From Brachynemurus nebulosus (Eukaryota; Arthropoda; Insecta; Neuroptera; Myrmeleontidae), in contig JAPWDM010000022.1 of NCBI GenBank assembly GCA_035578155.1, positions 4,713,076 through 4,777,075 of the forward strand: 64,000 nucleotides of DNA, in the 5' to 3' direction. Under the pieces are notes generated by a model. The model searched no databases and was not told the DNA's origin. It was given only the letters and a program-made list of their open reading frames with translations. Below, one piece after another: positions 13,236 to 24,217 of the stretch (position 1 is its first letter; each line of letters begins with the position of its first letter). A program made the translations under genes and the position numbers.

Positions 13236-13368
13236 TTTAGTGAATATCATTTTCGTATTCTAGGGACCTCAAAACATATTTCTGATATGGTCTCGGGCTT
13301 AGGTCGCACCATGACACCTGGCGTAAAAGCTGAATTTCCAGTTTTGGAAATTCGCTAAAAGTAATAAT
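11820..13368 (-). mobile_element. Dispersed repeat carrying (TA)n, copy B
   Basis: This is the reverse-orientation counterpart of 3050-4860. On the minus strand it runs from TTTTAGCGAATTTCC, through GAGGTCCCTAGAATACG and the TA run, AACTCTCGAACG and GACACGTCGGATGCC, to a 3' region matching CTGTTTTTTCTCAATTTTC and the Lys-rich AT stretches of copy A. The two copies face each other across about 7 kb, a large inverted repeat. Frames through it have no recognisable domains. Confidence 0.7.
13161..13232. repeat. (TA)n microsatellite in repeat copy B
   Basis: About 72 bp of TA dinucleotides, immediately followed on the plus strand by AATTTTAGTGAATATC, the same flank (reversed) as in copies A, C and E. 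Confidence 0.95.
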
Positions 13369-15213
13369 TTGAAGTTTTTCTAATGCAAATGGTTAAAATT
13401 CTAAAGTAAATAAATTTTGTTGACAAACGTTGCTACGCAATTTAAATATTTTATAGTCCATGCGTATAATAATAATATGGTTAATTTCTTCAAAGTATAC
13501 TTGATTCATATAATATTATCATAATTATAGTATAAACAATGTTTTAAGAATTTTTTTTTAAATAATTCACTGTTGAGAGATTTACTTTGTGAAATTTCAT
13601 TTTAAATATTCAAATATTTAAAGTTTAAATTACTTTGTCTATTTCACGAATTAAAAATTATTTTTACTGAACATGTTTTCAGTCCTTTCGGCCATCCTCA
13701 GAGAAGAATGACGAAAATAAATGATGAGAATTTATATGTAAGAAAAAAATTTAGGAGGGGTGTAATATTATTGAATTGAGGGGTGTAATATTATTGAATT
13801 TTTTTTATTTTTATTTGATATTAAATTTATAACTTGAAATAATCTGAAATTGCAAAAAATAGTATATACTCCACGGGGCCTCTGGCAACAAACTTCACAC
13901 TCGGGATTACTCGGGATCACACTTTAGCCCCTAACATTCTATTAGATGTTGATAATTATATACAAAAAATGTTAATGTATTAAGTACTTGCTAGACTTAC
14001 AGGTTTTATGGGTGGTTTTTTTTTTTAGTAGGATACCTTTTTATAGGTATATGTGGTGAGTAGGGTTGCCACCATTTTTTAAGAAAATAGAGTAATTTTA
14101 AAATTTTGTGCAAAAAAACAAAGTACAATTAACTAAGAAAAAGTACGCGTTCCCACTTTTGGATTTTGTAGTACAAGAAAATCCTTATAAATTCGCATTT
14201 ATCAGCTTACTCCCATTTGACCACTTTTAACGAGTCAGAGTCAGATCTTACGCAATTTAATAAACAGTGTCGTTTTGATTCTTTTAAACTCATTTAAGAT
14301 ATTTATTGTTAGTGATATTTGAATTACTTTGTTAACTAATAAATTAAATTCTGTAGACCGATGATTTTATGTATAAAAAAAATAATTCTAAGTAACGTCT
14401 GTATTAGACAAAAGTGTGAAAAACGGATGTAGAATCTCACTGTTATTAATTTTTATGTCTTGTAATCTTGAAAAATTATTTTTTGAACTAAAATAAATTA
14501 ATAGGAGGAAATTCGCTATGTTATGCAGATGCTGCGACAGGGGTATTTCTTTTTAATGTTCCGTACCAAAATTGGCAAAACGGTGCATTTAAGGAATCAC
14601 TTTGGTGTTCGTCCATCTGTCACAGGCGACTTTCTCTGAAATCATTCAACGCGAAAATTGAAATTTAGCATCAATATATAGTGTGGTGGCCCGATTATAC
14701 GAGTATATGTGAAGTTAAATTTTAATTCTATAGCGGTTACTTTCAGGGAATAACCTGAAAAGTGGAAAAGTTTTTCTCCAAGAGCATTGAGTAGGGCATT
14801 AAAGGAAAGCTTTTTAAAACTCGTATTCAATGATATAAATATAACTACAGCAGAACTTCTGAGAGTGTTAACTTCCTAGAGTGTGCATCCACACATACAT
14901 ACTCACGAGATAACAAGTACAATACGTAGTTATTTGCATATGTGTATGTAAGTTTGATGTAAACAACAAAAAACAGTGGCGGTTTTAATAATTAAAATTT
15001 AAAATATTTTAAAACAATTCTTTTTAAACTTTATTTACAGTTGACATCTAATCTTACGTACTCCGACTTAACGTAGTGACGCCAGCGACTTAGTAGGATT
15101 CTCTTCTCACAGATATGTTATCGTTTATCTGTGTTGGTGAAAATTTATGTACCAAGCCAGGCCAAAGTCAAAGCGGTAGATAATATTGCCTAAAAATTTT
15201 AAAATTATATTGC
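13369..15213. other. AT-rich stretch with a lone transposon end
   Basis: No gene. At 14507-14548 lies a reverse copy of the 42-bp terminal motif (GGAAATTCGCTATG to GCGACAGGGGTATTT), facing the copy at 7611-7652. At about 13753-13800 a phrase GAGGGGTGTAATATTATTGA is repeated twice in tandem. Confidence 0.5.
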
Positions 15214-15216
15214 ATA

Positions 15217-15306
<90 letters not shown>
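15214..15306. repeat. (TA)n microsatellite
   Basis: About 93 bp of TA with two TG interruptions, abutting the left end of the pogo-like MITE. Confidence 0.95.
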
Positions 15307-15683
15307 GTCGACTCTCGTTAATTCGAAACTCAAGGGACTCTTAAAATATTACGAATTATAGAGAGGTTCGAATTATCGCAGGTAACGATTTTAATTTTTT
15401 AAGCATTTGCGATGAATGAACTTGAACTTGTCTCAAAATGTACTTAGAATTTTTCTGTCTCGTTCTCTCTGCAACTTTGAATTGCCGAGTGTTTGACGCC
15501 GATGAGTTCGAATTAACGCGTCCATTTGTTACGTAGCAATGATTTTTTCGTTCGAATTACCAAGTGTTTAAAAATGTAATGTTTTAGTTCGAAATATAAA
15601 GAGATTTTGTAGGGAACTCGTGATACCTTTGAATTATAGAGAGTTTCGAATTAGCACAGGTTTGAATTAACGAGAGTCTACTG
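15306..15683. mobile_element. pogo-like MITE with ACTCTCGTTAATTCGAA ends
   Basis: The left end reads AGTCGACTCTCGTTAATTCG and the right end, reversed, reads CAGTAGACTCTCGTTAATTC. These are inverted termini of the CAGT...TTAATTCGAAC type seen in Tc1/mariner-pogo elements. Internal phrases (GAATTATAGAGAGTTTCGAATTA) repeat the end sequence. Length is about 378 bp with no ORF. The left TA target is blurred by the adjoining TA microsatellite. Confidence 0.65.
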
Positions 15684-15744
15684 CATCGATGCACATATTC
15701 TGCATACGTAACATGTAAAATGCAAAAGCAAAATGAGTAACGTA

Positions 15745-16337
15745 AAATTCTAGAATACTCTAAACGTCAACTAGCAGAAATATCAAAAAACGGACTTCAC
15801 TATTGACTTGAGTAGTAGCTTTTGGAGAGTTTGGGGCCCACCATCCCACCATCCGGATTTTTTGGCCGACCTCGGATGGAGGCAAAACTACCGAGGCGGC
15901 TCTAGAAGCCTCCGGCGGTGGGTGGAACAAAATTTTTGTCCAACCTAAGTGAACCCAGCGGAACTTGATCCACCCTAAGAGAGCCCAAGGAAATTTTGTC
16001 CAACCTAACCTAACTTAACAAATTTTTTTCTAACCAAAGAATTCCCTAACAGATGGCGCAGCCACTTTCGAGCCTGTGAATTCGCTACTAGATGGCGTTG
16101 CTAGTCTGGATTCCTGTGTGTAAGTTTGAAAAATTGTCAACAGATGGCGCAGCCACCTTTGAACTCTGTAAAGTTTTCATTACTAGATAGCGCTGCTAGT
16201 CTGGATACTAGCGATCCCTATGCGTAAGTTTGAAAAATTGACATCGAAAATCCTTTTGATAGTTAAAAGATGGCGTTGCTAGTCTGAACCACCGCGAACT
16301 CTGTATATTCATAATTTTATAATATTTTTTTTTATCT
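15745..16337 (+). repeat. Left inverted end of the 8.5-kb element
   Basis: In order: a TTCTAGAATACTC motif (15748-15760), GTCAACTAGCAGAAATATC, a GC-rich block with CCATCCCACCATCCGG, a TTAGG-type run in reverse (CAACCTAACCTAACTTAAC, about 16001-16019), then three spaced blocks with GATGGCG or GATAGCG plus CTAGTCTGGAT and GCGTAAGTTTGAAAAATTG. These repeated blocks could be protein-binding sites for a transposase (inference). Confidence 0.75.
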
Positions 16338-16487
16338 GAACACAGATTTATACAGGTTTTTCTCTAAATAAAAACACATTTTTTTTATTTTTAATTTTTT
16401 TCATCATGTACTTTATTTTTAATTTTTTTTTAATTTTTTCTTATTTTAATAAATTTATTTAAAAGAAATATTTTACAATAAAAATGT

Positions 16488-17000
16488 TTAAATGTTATTA
16501 TAATAATATTTGTATATAGATATAACATTTTCCATGGCGCATGTTGCTCCGGAATGATGGCCGCATCGAGGGCTAGTGTATGTTGATGTTATGATTCCCA
16601 ACTTGAGGCAAATTATTATTTCTTCAAAGTTCATTATGGGCGTCGATTTTAGTAGTCGTTTCAAATAGCGCACTTTTTCTTCTCCTTTCGTATAAATGAT
16701 TCGAGTTCCGTATAGATTGTTTATTAAAATGTACTGTAGTTCCTCGTAGTCAATATGTCCATCCATCCAGGAGAACCCATGATGTTTTTTCCGCAACCAG
16801 CGAGCTGTGCGTTGATCTTTTTCACTTAATCCACAAAACGGTATTGGTGATTTGAATACATAGTGCTGTAGTATATAATCTTCACCACAATTTTCTTCGG
16901 AAGAATTGAATTTCAACACAGCCAATTCCTTTATGTAGAATTTCCCATTTGTTGAATTTGGAAATCCTTGGAAGTCAACAATTGCTGCGTCGGTCTTCAT
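16488..17000 (-). CDS. Hypothetical 170-aa protein, exonuclease-like N-terminus
   Basis: This is an intact frame starting MKTDAAIVDFQGF, on the minus strand inside the 8.5-kb element, 150 bp from its left inverted end. Visible features are IVDFQGF then IKELAVL near the N-terminus, a central RTARWLRKKHHGFSW segment, IIYTKGEEKVRYLKRLL near residue 110, and a C-terminal CGHHSGATCAMENV with paired Cys and His. The order acidic residue, KELA, HHG, KGxEK and CxxH...C is what I recall from uncharacterised transposon-linked proteins of arthropods, and it loosely resembles a degenerate DEDD-type 3'-5' exonuclease fold. Both are inference. An AATAAA-like signal follows the stop in the minus direction. 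The protein has a normal mixed composition, unlike the chance frames nearby. Function unknown; a role in transposition is possible. Confidence 0.6.
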   Translation of the reverse strand: MKTDAAIVDFQGFPNSTNGKFYIKELAVLKFNSSEENCGEDYILQHYVFKSPIPFCGLSEKDQRTARWLRKKHHGFSWMDGHIDYEELQYILINNLYGTRIIYTKGEEKVRYLKRLLKSTPIMNFEEIIICLKLGIITSTYTSPRCGHHSGATCAMENVISIYKYYYNNI

Positions 17001-18250
17001 TGTACGAAGTCTAGAGTCAAACTTTCCAGCTTAGAATTCAGTAACTAATGTTTTATTTAAAATAAAACTGATTTTTATAGGTGTGAGCTTGCTTAAATAA
17101 GTCGTGTGTATGTATGTTTTACTGACGTCATTAACAGATATATTGCTACTAATACTACGAACGAAAATTTCAGTCTAATATGTAAAAATAAAAATTATGT
17201 TATAATTTGCTTTATTTTAAGTACAAGCATTACTCAAATATTATAATTCGATATAAAATTCACATAATAGTGTATGTATATTTGCTATTATGAACCTTAT
17301 GTAACTTAAATAAACGACTATTTATAGAAATAAAGTTAGTTTTTATTCATATGCAGATTTTTTGCTAGCAAAAATAATAAGTTTTAAAACTATTATCAAT
17401 GTTATAAAAAATTAATTTTGAAATTAAAGGTACACGCTATAGAAAGGTTCACGCTATAGCGTATTAATTTATATTTTATAAAAAATAATTTCTTAACTAT
17501 GTAAGTATACGTAATATTATTTATGTGTATTTTTTAACGATACAAAGTTATAATCACATATAACAAACTGCTGACGAAGTGCATTCCATACGTTACCGTA
17601 TCGTATGTATCTCATATGTATATACATCTCAAATGTAGCAAGTGTACCTACTTGTTTAAATTTTTATAAACGAAATTTATACCAAAATGAAAATTTGATT
17701 GTAAAAAACTAGGAAATTCTATCAATATTAGAAAATTTATGTTCAAGAATATTATTATTGATACTAAAAATTTATTTCGAATAAGAACCTACATATTCAT
17801 TTAACGTAAAATGTTTAGCCACCGATAATGTACTAGAAATTAAAACGATTTCTTTCTGTGTAATAAAACTAGCATATTTTTTATAAACTGAGCACTCAAA
17901 ATTGATAGGAAAATTCTGGTTTCCTAGATAGTTATGTTAAGATATGCTTTTTAGGATTAAAAAATTAATGTTGTGTTAACCTTTCTACTCCTAAATAAAA
18001 GCATTTATACAGTTTAAAACATTTTTTAATAAAAAAATCGATAGTTTTAGACAATTTAAACAATATCCATATATACCCATATGATGAAAATTGTAATTTG
18101 GATTGTGTATTACCCATGTCTGCTTTTAAACTATTTGCAGTTTAATTTTATAAAAACACCTAAAAATTATCTGTTACTATATGTAAATAATAAAAATTAT
18201 TATATATATTTCTAAGCAAACGAACTGAAAATTATGTCTAATGCAAAAGA
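17001..18250. other. AT-rich interior of the 8.5-kb element
   Basis: No second coding exon was recognised upstream of the 170-aa frame. This stretch separates that frame from the nested minisatellite and may hold its promoter. Confidence 0.35.
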
Positions 18251-18595
18251 AAATACCCCTGTCGCAGCATCTGCATAACATAGCGAATTTCCAAATCTTG
18301 GGCACTGGCGGATCTCATCTAAGACCTGTACCTATTTAAAATAGTTTAGCTTTCTAAGAGTAAAAGAATTTTTAAAATCGGTTGGGTAATTAGTTTTGGT
18401 ATTTTTGGGGACCCAAGAACCCGAACGAATTTTGTGCAGCATAGTTGTATCCATCTAAAATAATTTAGTTCTCTAGCAGTGAGAAATTTTTTAGCATCGG
18501 TTCGATAGCTTATTACTGGCGTTTTCGGATCTGCAAGATCCCGGTGGACCTCATTAAAAAATCAGCTCGACCGTATATTCTAGGCGGACTTTATG

Positions 18596-18687
<92 letters not shown>

Positions 18688-20110
18688 ATATTCAAAACCC
18701 GTTGTGTAGCATTCTACGCCGCATTTGCATCCGCAGGACAGTTGTGGATCTCAGATAACACAACCTGTACCTATCTAAAATAGTTTACCTTGGTAATAGT
18801 AAAAAGGTTTCAAAGTCGGTCAGTTATTTTATTTTTGACACTTTTAGGTCCTACTGACACTTCAGACCTTACATAACGTAATCGATATGTATCTAAAATA
18901 GTTTAGCTCTGTAACAGTGAAAAAATTTTCAAAATCGGTCGGCTAGTTTATTTTTGACGCTTTTGGATCCGATGGACCCTGACAGACTTTACATAACGTA
19001 ATCTATATTTATCTAAAATAGTTTAGCTCTGTAAGAGTGAAAAAATTTTCAAAATCGGTCGGTTAGTTTATTTTTACCACTTTTGGGTCCCATGGACCCT
19101 GGCGGACCCTAAATAACGTAATGTATGTCTATCTAAAATAGTTAGTTCCCCAACAGTGAAAAAATTTTCAAAATCGGTCGGTTAGTTTATTTTTGACACT
19201 TTTGGACCCATGGACCCTGGCAGACCTTACATAACGTAATCTATATTTATCTAAAATAGTTTAGCTCTGTAACAGTGAAAAAATTTTCAAAATCGGTCGG
19301 TTAGTTTATTTTTGACACTTTTGGGTTCTATGGACCTTGGTGGACCTTACATAACGTAATTTATATTTATCTAAAATAGTTTAGCTCTGTAACAGTGAAA
19401 AAATTTTCAAAATCGGTCAGTTAGTTTATTTTTGACACTTCTGGATCCTATGGACTCTGGCAGACCTTACATAACGGAATCTATATTTATCTAAAACAGT
19501 TTAGCTCTGTAACAGTGAAAAAATTTTCAAAATCGATCAGGCAGTTTATTTTTGACACTTTTGGGTCCTATGGACCAAGGCGGACCTTACATAACGTAAT
19601 CGATATTTATCTAAATAGTTTAGCTCTGTAACAGTGAAAAAATTTTCAAAATCGGTCAGTTAGTTTATTTTTGACACTTTTGGGTCCTGTGGACCCTGCC
19701 GGACCTTACATAATGTATTCTAAATCTATCTAAAATAGTTTAGCTCTGTAACAGTGAAGAAATTTTTAAAATTGGTCGTTTAGTTTATTTTTTACAATTA
19801 TGGGATCAGTAAATCCTGGCGAAACTCATACAAGTCTAGTACTCTAACAGTAAGAAAAGGGTTCTAAGGATCTCATATAACTTATGGCAGTCCGTAAGCT
19901 TCTTGCGGACATCATTTAATTAATTAATTCAAATACTTTAACTTACTAACTGTGAAAAAATTTTTAAAATCGATTGGTTAATTAATTTCTGGCCTTTTTA
20001 GGTCCCGAAAACCTTGACCTCACATAAAATACCTTAAATCCATTTGAAATGGTTTAATTTTTTAACATTATTAATTATTAGTGGAAAAATTTTCAAAATC
20101 GATTCAAAAT
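18251..20110 (+). repeat. ~120-bp minisatellite behind a transposon end
   Basis: It begins with the 42-bp terminal motif (18251-18294) and continues as about 13 tandem units near 120 bp. Unit landmarks are GTTTAGCTCTGTAACAG, AAAATTTTCAAAATCGGTC, GTTAGTTTATTTTTGACAC, TGGACCCTGGCGGACC and TTACATAACGTAATC. The phrase GTTTAGCTCT recurs at 18901, 19021, 19259, 19379, 19499, 19618 and 19738. Outer units are more diverged; the first ones are split by a TA run. A diverged reverse-orientation relative with the same terminal motif is at 62880-63537. A tandem core plus conserved end is typical of non-autonomous transposons. Confidence 0.85.
18599..18685. repeat. (TA)n microsatellite in minisatellite array
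   Basis: About 87 bp of TA within the third unit of the array. Confidence 0.95.
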
Positions 20111-20617
20111 ATTTTTCCGTACATACATATGTACATTGTACATATTTTGTTTTGTTTTATATTTAATAATATTTATATCATAACATAATCTTCAATTTCT
20201 TGTTTACTTAAAAATTCAATAAAAAAAAAAATTCTTCATTACATTAGCTTAGAAAATCTGTTTAATTTACATTTTTTAACATGGGATAGAACCATGCTAA
20301 TTATAATGCAATAAATGAGAAACAAAACTCTATACATGTATGTGTGTTTTATCACATATATGTGAATAGTTTTCACTTGTTCTCACAAAATTCTTTAATA
20401 AAAAAGTGAAATATTTTTATACTTAATAAAGAACTGCGATATAAATATAAATTACTTATTAGACTAACAAAGAAAGAATAAAAGTGAAAATTTACATTTT
20501 CTCGAAAAATACTTAAAATAGAAAGAAAATTATAAGAATATTTTCTTCATAATTTTTTTTTTCTTTTCAACGATATAAAAATTGAACTGCCTTATGATAG
20601 GATCGAATGATAAAAAA

Positions 20618-20749
20618 TGGCCAGAAAACCTACTTCTGGGCATCCGACTTGTCTGGCTAACGAACTTAGCCAAGCCAATTCAGAATCCAGTCCGCACACA
20701 AAATTTCATAAGCGTTAGACGTTTCGTTCGAGAGTTATCGTGGGAACAC

Positions 20750-20835
<86 letters not shown>

Positions 20836-20962
20836 TTTAGTGAATATCATTTTCGTACTCTAGGGACCTCAAAACAGATTTCTGCCATAGTCCCGGACTC
20901 TGATTGCGTCATGACACCTACTGTAATAGCTGAATTTCGAGTTTTCGAAATTCGCTAAAACG
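20618..20962 (-). mobile_element. Dispersed repeat carrying (TA)n, copy C (partial)
   Basis: Reverse-strand landmarks match copies A and B: TTTTAGCGAATTTCG, GAGGTCCCTAGAGTACG, a TA run at 20754-20832, AACTCTCGAACGAAACG and GACAAGTCGGATGCCC. The 3' half is missing. It lies inside the 8.5-kb element. Confidence 0.7.
20754..20832. repeat. (TA)n microsatellite in repeat copy C
   Basis: About 79 bp of TA, with the same AATTTTAGTGAATATC flank as copy B. Confidence 0.95.
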
Positions 20963-21504
20963 TAACATTCCTTTATGCAATTTAATATTTTAGAATACAT
21001 AAATACGTATACAGGGTGGAAAGTAAAATAATTGTCGTCGTCTTTCAAGAGCGGATAAAAACTTTAATTTGGGATACGAAATTTAATTTTTTTTCGCAGT
21101 TAAGCTGCATTCAATTAATTAACCCTTTCCTGCACAGCAGTTTTAGATCATTATTGTTCGACGATACTTTATTTTTAACAAATCATTAATAATATGGGTG
21201 AATATTTATTGGCAAGAATTACATAGTTTGCACATATGTTCTATTGTATCAGAACGTCAATGGAACAATGCAATTTAATTGCCTATATTCAGGAGCAAGT
21301 AAAAACATTACCTATTTTAATAGCTCAGAAAATACACATTGCATAGTTCGTTGTAAGAACAATCATTTCGGTGATCTTTTTTAACGAACTACTAAAATTA
21401 AGGACTGTGGTATGGAACAGATAACAACACTCACATAATCTTAAAATATTTTATTAAATAATTAACATACAGCTGTTGGAAAAATTACAAAGATTTTTTA
21501 AACA
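20963..21504. other. Interior of the 8.5-kb element, no gene seen
   Basis: A TACAGGGTGGAAAGTAAAATAA phrase near 21009 (shown by CAGGGTGGAAAG) resembles starts of insect repeats, but no partner was found. An AATAAA-type signal for the minus-strand gene fragment lies near 21450. Confidence 0.35.
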
Positions 21505-22104
21505 ACTTATTAAATGTCGATAGCTTATTTTAATATCTTCTATAGGGTCGTAAGTATAACGCTTTACCTGAAATTTTTTCATCACCATCGTTGGCGACTG
21601 TATTCTCGTCATAATCAGCTTCGTTGTCGCTCGCAGTATCTTCGCTATCGCTAGTAGATATTTTTTCATGGCTGTCTTCGCCATCATTTGATATATACTT
21701 TAACACTGGCTCAATAATATCATGCTTTTCCAATTCCCTAGTTATTGAGATAATCCGCTTTCCAATCTCACTTTCCTTAAATTGTTGAAATGGCTTCGTT
21801 TTTTCTCGTTTTCGATATAATCCGCGAAGCTGGGATTTATAATATGACTCCTTTCCATTAAATTACATATAGTATTAACCATTTCTTCTCCAATTTGCGT
21901 CTGAGTCGCTAAACTTCTTAGTTCATCAACTAAATGGTTCGGGTCATCAAAATATTCTTCTTCATCAACAGGTTTCGAATGGCCATTATGAAGGTTAGCA
22001 TTTTCATCATCATATTTGAAACGTTTAGCTCCCCCATTTATTGAGTTGGATGTTGAAGGTTGTTCCTTTTCTTCTGAATTTTTATCTTCTTGTTCTTCAT
22101 CCTT
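21505..22104 (-). pseudogene. Inverted partial copy of the acidic zinc-finger gene
   Basis: This minus-strand segment is a near-identical reverse copy of 22758-23357. It encodes the acidic C-terminal half of the neighbouring gene, with EKHDIIEPVLKYISNDGEDS and DSEDTASDNEADYDE. A one-base loss in the AACAATTTAAGGAAAG stretch and a shift at the GATGAAAAAATTTCAGG tract break its frame. Unlike the plus copy, it keeps the natural 3' end: the frame continues YDPIEDIKISYRHLIS to a stop, with an AATAAA-like signal just beyond. The zinc-finger N-terminus is absent; the match stops at GGATGAAGAACAAG. It must have arisen by an internal inverted duplication. Confidence 0.8.
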
Positions 22105-22160
22105 TCAGTAAAACTAATCAGTGTTATTCTATAATTTAAACTCTTCACATCTATCAAAAA

Positions 22161-23345
22161 TGTTTGAGTGTATGGGTTGTGATAAGACATTTTCGCGGAG
22201 AGATTCTCTTTTACGTCATATGAAAAGAAGAGTGCATGCTTGGGAACATCAAACAAACAATAATGGTTAGATGAAAAATAATCAGTTTGAATATACCACT
22301 AATCAGTCGGTAAATAATGGGACACAAGTGAACAGCGCGGAGAAGAAGAGACTTTCAATACAAAGTGAATCGTCAAAATCTAATGATGAAAATGATGATA
22401 ATGAAACCGAATATAGTTTTGAAGCAAGAAATGACATTGAAGCAAAGGAAGATAAAGCACCAGTATTTCAAAATCAACACGAAAATGATACAGATCTATC
22501 CAAAAGAAACTTGAATACTTTTGATGAAAGTATGATGGCTGCAGCAGAAGCAATCAGAAGTAAATTTCACGCTTTAAAAAAACTCGCATAATATTCTACA
22601 ATCGGTAAATGTCGAAGATAATCGATCTGATGAACAAAAGCATTTACCATCGCCTGATAACTACAAAGAAACAAGTTTTACTCCAAAAGTGGCTGGTCTC
22701 TTACAAACTGCACTAGACATATTAATGACCAAAGAGCTTCAGAACGCATGCGCAAAGGATGAAGAACAAGAAGACAAAAATTCAGAAGAAAAGGAACAAC
22801 CTGCAACATCCAACTCAATAAATGGGGGAGCTAAACGTTTCAAATATGATGATGAAAATGCTAACCTTCATAATGGCCATTCGAAACCTGTTGATGAAGA
22901 AGAATATTTTGATGACCCGAACCATTTAGTTAATGAACTAAGAAGTTTTGCGACTCAGAAGCAAATTGGAGAAGAAATGGTTAATACTATATGTAATTTA
23001 ATGGAAAGGAGTCATATTATAAATCCCAGCTTCGCGGATTATATCGAAAACGAGAAAAAACGAAGCCATTTTAATAATTTAAAGGAAAGTGAGATTGGAA
23101 AGCGGATTATCTCAATAACTAGGGAATTGGAAAAGCGTGATATTATTGAGCCAGTGTTAAAGTATATATCAAATGATGGCGAAGACAGCGATGAAAAAAC
23201 ATCTGCTAGCGATAGCGAAGATACTGCGAGCGACAACGAAGCTGACTATGACGAGAATACAGTCGCCAACGATGGTGATGAAAAAAATTTCAGGTAAAGG
23301 GTTATACTTACGACCCTATAGAAGATATTAAAATAAGCTATCAAC
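22161..23345 (+). pseudogene. Broken C2H2 zinc-finger, acidic nuclear-type protein gene
   Basis: The reading starts at MFECMGCDKTFSRRDSLLRH, a classical C2H2 finger: Cys-x2-Cys-x12-His-x5-His over residues 4-29. A stop follows at codon 37. The next frame (22271-22591) is acidic, serine- and asparagine-rich (SSKSNDENDDNETEYSFEAR) and ends in AAAEAIRSKFHALKKLA. A shift moves reading to a third frame, which runs on as NILQSVNVEDNRSDEQK and MAGLLQTALDILMTKE, then a lysine/glutamate-rich part with HIINPSFADYIENEKKRSHF, and DSEDTASDNEADYDE before a premature stop at 23297. Further homology to the minus copy runs up to the right inverted end. A single-finger, acidic protein in a transposon suggests DNA binding or regulation (inference). 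It carries at least one stop and two shifts, unless introns explain them. Confidence 0.7.
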
Positions 23346-23851
23346 ATTTAATAAGTCAGATAAAAAAAAAAATATTATAAAATTATGAATATACAGAGTT
23401 CGCGGTGGTTCAGACTAGCAACGCCATCTTTTAACTATCAAAAGGGATTTTCGATGCCAATTTCTCAAACTTACGCATAGGGATCGCTAGTATCCAGACT
23501 AGCAGCGCTATCTAGTAATGAAAATTTAGAATTTACAGAGTTCAAAGGTGGCTGCGCCATCTGTTGACAATTTTTCAAACTTACACACAGGAATACAGAC
23601 TAGCACCGCCATCTAGTAGCGAATTCACAGGCTCGAAGGTGGCTGCGCCATCTGTTAGGGAATTCTTAGATTAGAAAAAAATTTGTTAGGTTAGGTTAGG
23701 TTGGACAAGAACCTAACCGCCTCGGTAGTTTTCCCTCCATCCGAGGTCGCCCAAAAAATCCGGATGGTGGGATGGTGGGCCCCAAACTCTCCAAAAACTA
23801 CTACTGACTTGATCACTAAAAATGAGATTAACCAGCACACTTTGACAAAAA

Positions 23852-23866
23852 TTCTAGAATATTCTA
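23852..23866. promoter_or_regulatory. Heat-shock-element-like motif 1
   Basis: TTCTAGAATATTC has three alternating TTC and GAA units at the 5-bp spacing of a canonical heat-shock factor site. A fourth TTC follows in non-alternating form. Function is inference. Confidence 0.45.
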
Positions 23867-24102
23867 TTCGTCAACTAACAAAGATATTGAAAAATCGATT
23901 GCACCATTTAATTGTCCAACCAAAATTAAACTAATGTAAACTAAAAAAATGTCGCATTTAGACAAACGTTCTAGAATGATCTGTGCGTCAGCCAGAATAG
24001 AATATTTTAGAACATTTATCAAAATGTGATATTTCGTCTTTTTTCCGATGACCAATTAAATGGTGCAACCGGTTTTTCGATATCTTTGTTGGTTGACGAA
24101 TA

Positions 24103-24115
24103 GAACATTCTAGAA
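24103..24115. promoter_or_regulatory. Heat-shock-element-like motif 2
   Basis: GAACATTCTAGAA is a three-unit GAAnnTTCnnGAA match in the other hairpin arm. Confidence 0.45.
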
Positions 24116-24204
24116 TTTTTGTCAAATTGCGCTGCTTAATCTAATTTTTAATAACCAATTCAATAGCGAAGTCTGTTATTCGATATTTCTGCTAGTTGAC
24201 GAGT

Positions 24205-24217
24205 AGAATATTCTAGA
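24205..24217. promoter_or_regulatory. Heat-shock-element-like motif 3
   Basis: GAATATTCTAGAA is a three-unit match at the outer edge of the right end. The left end has a weakened equivalent (TTCTAGAATACTC, 15748-15760). Confidence 0.45.

Larger units (their letters stand above)
23812..24163. repeat. Hairpin within the right inverted end
   Basis: Arms 23812-23920 and 24050-24163 are inverted copies. The inner part matches over CAATTAAATGGTGCAAYCG and ATATCTTTGTTRGTTGACG. The spacer of about 130 bp also contains TTCTAGAATGATC and AGAATAGAATATTTTAGAAC. Confidence 0.8.
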
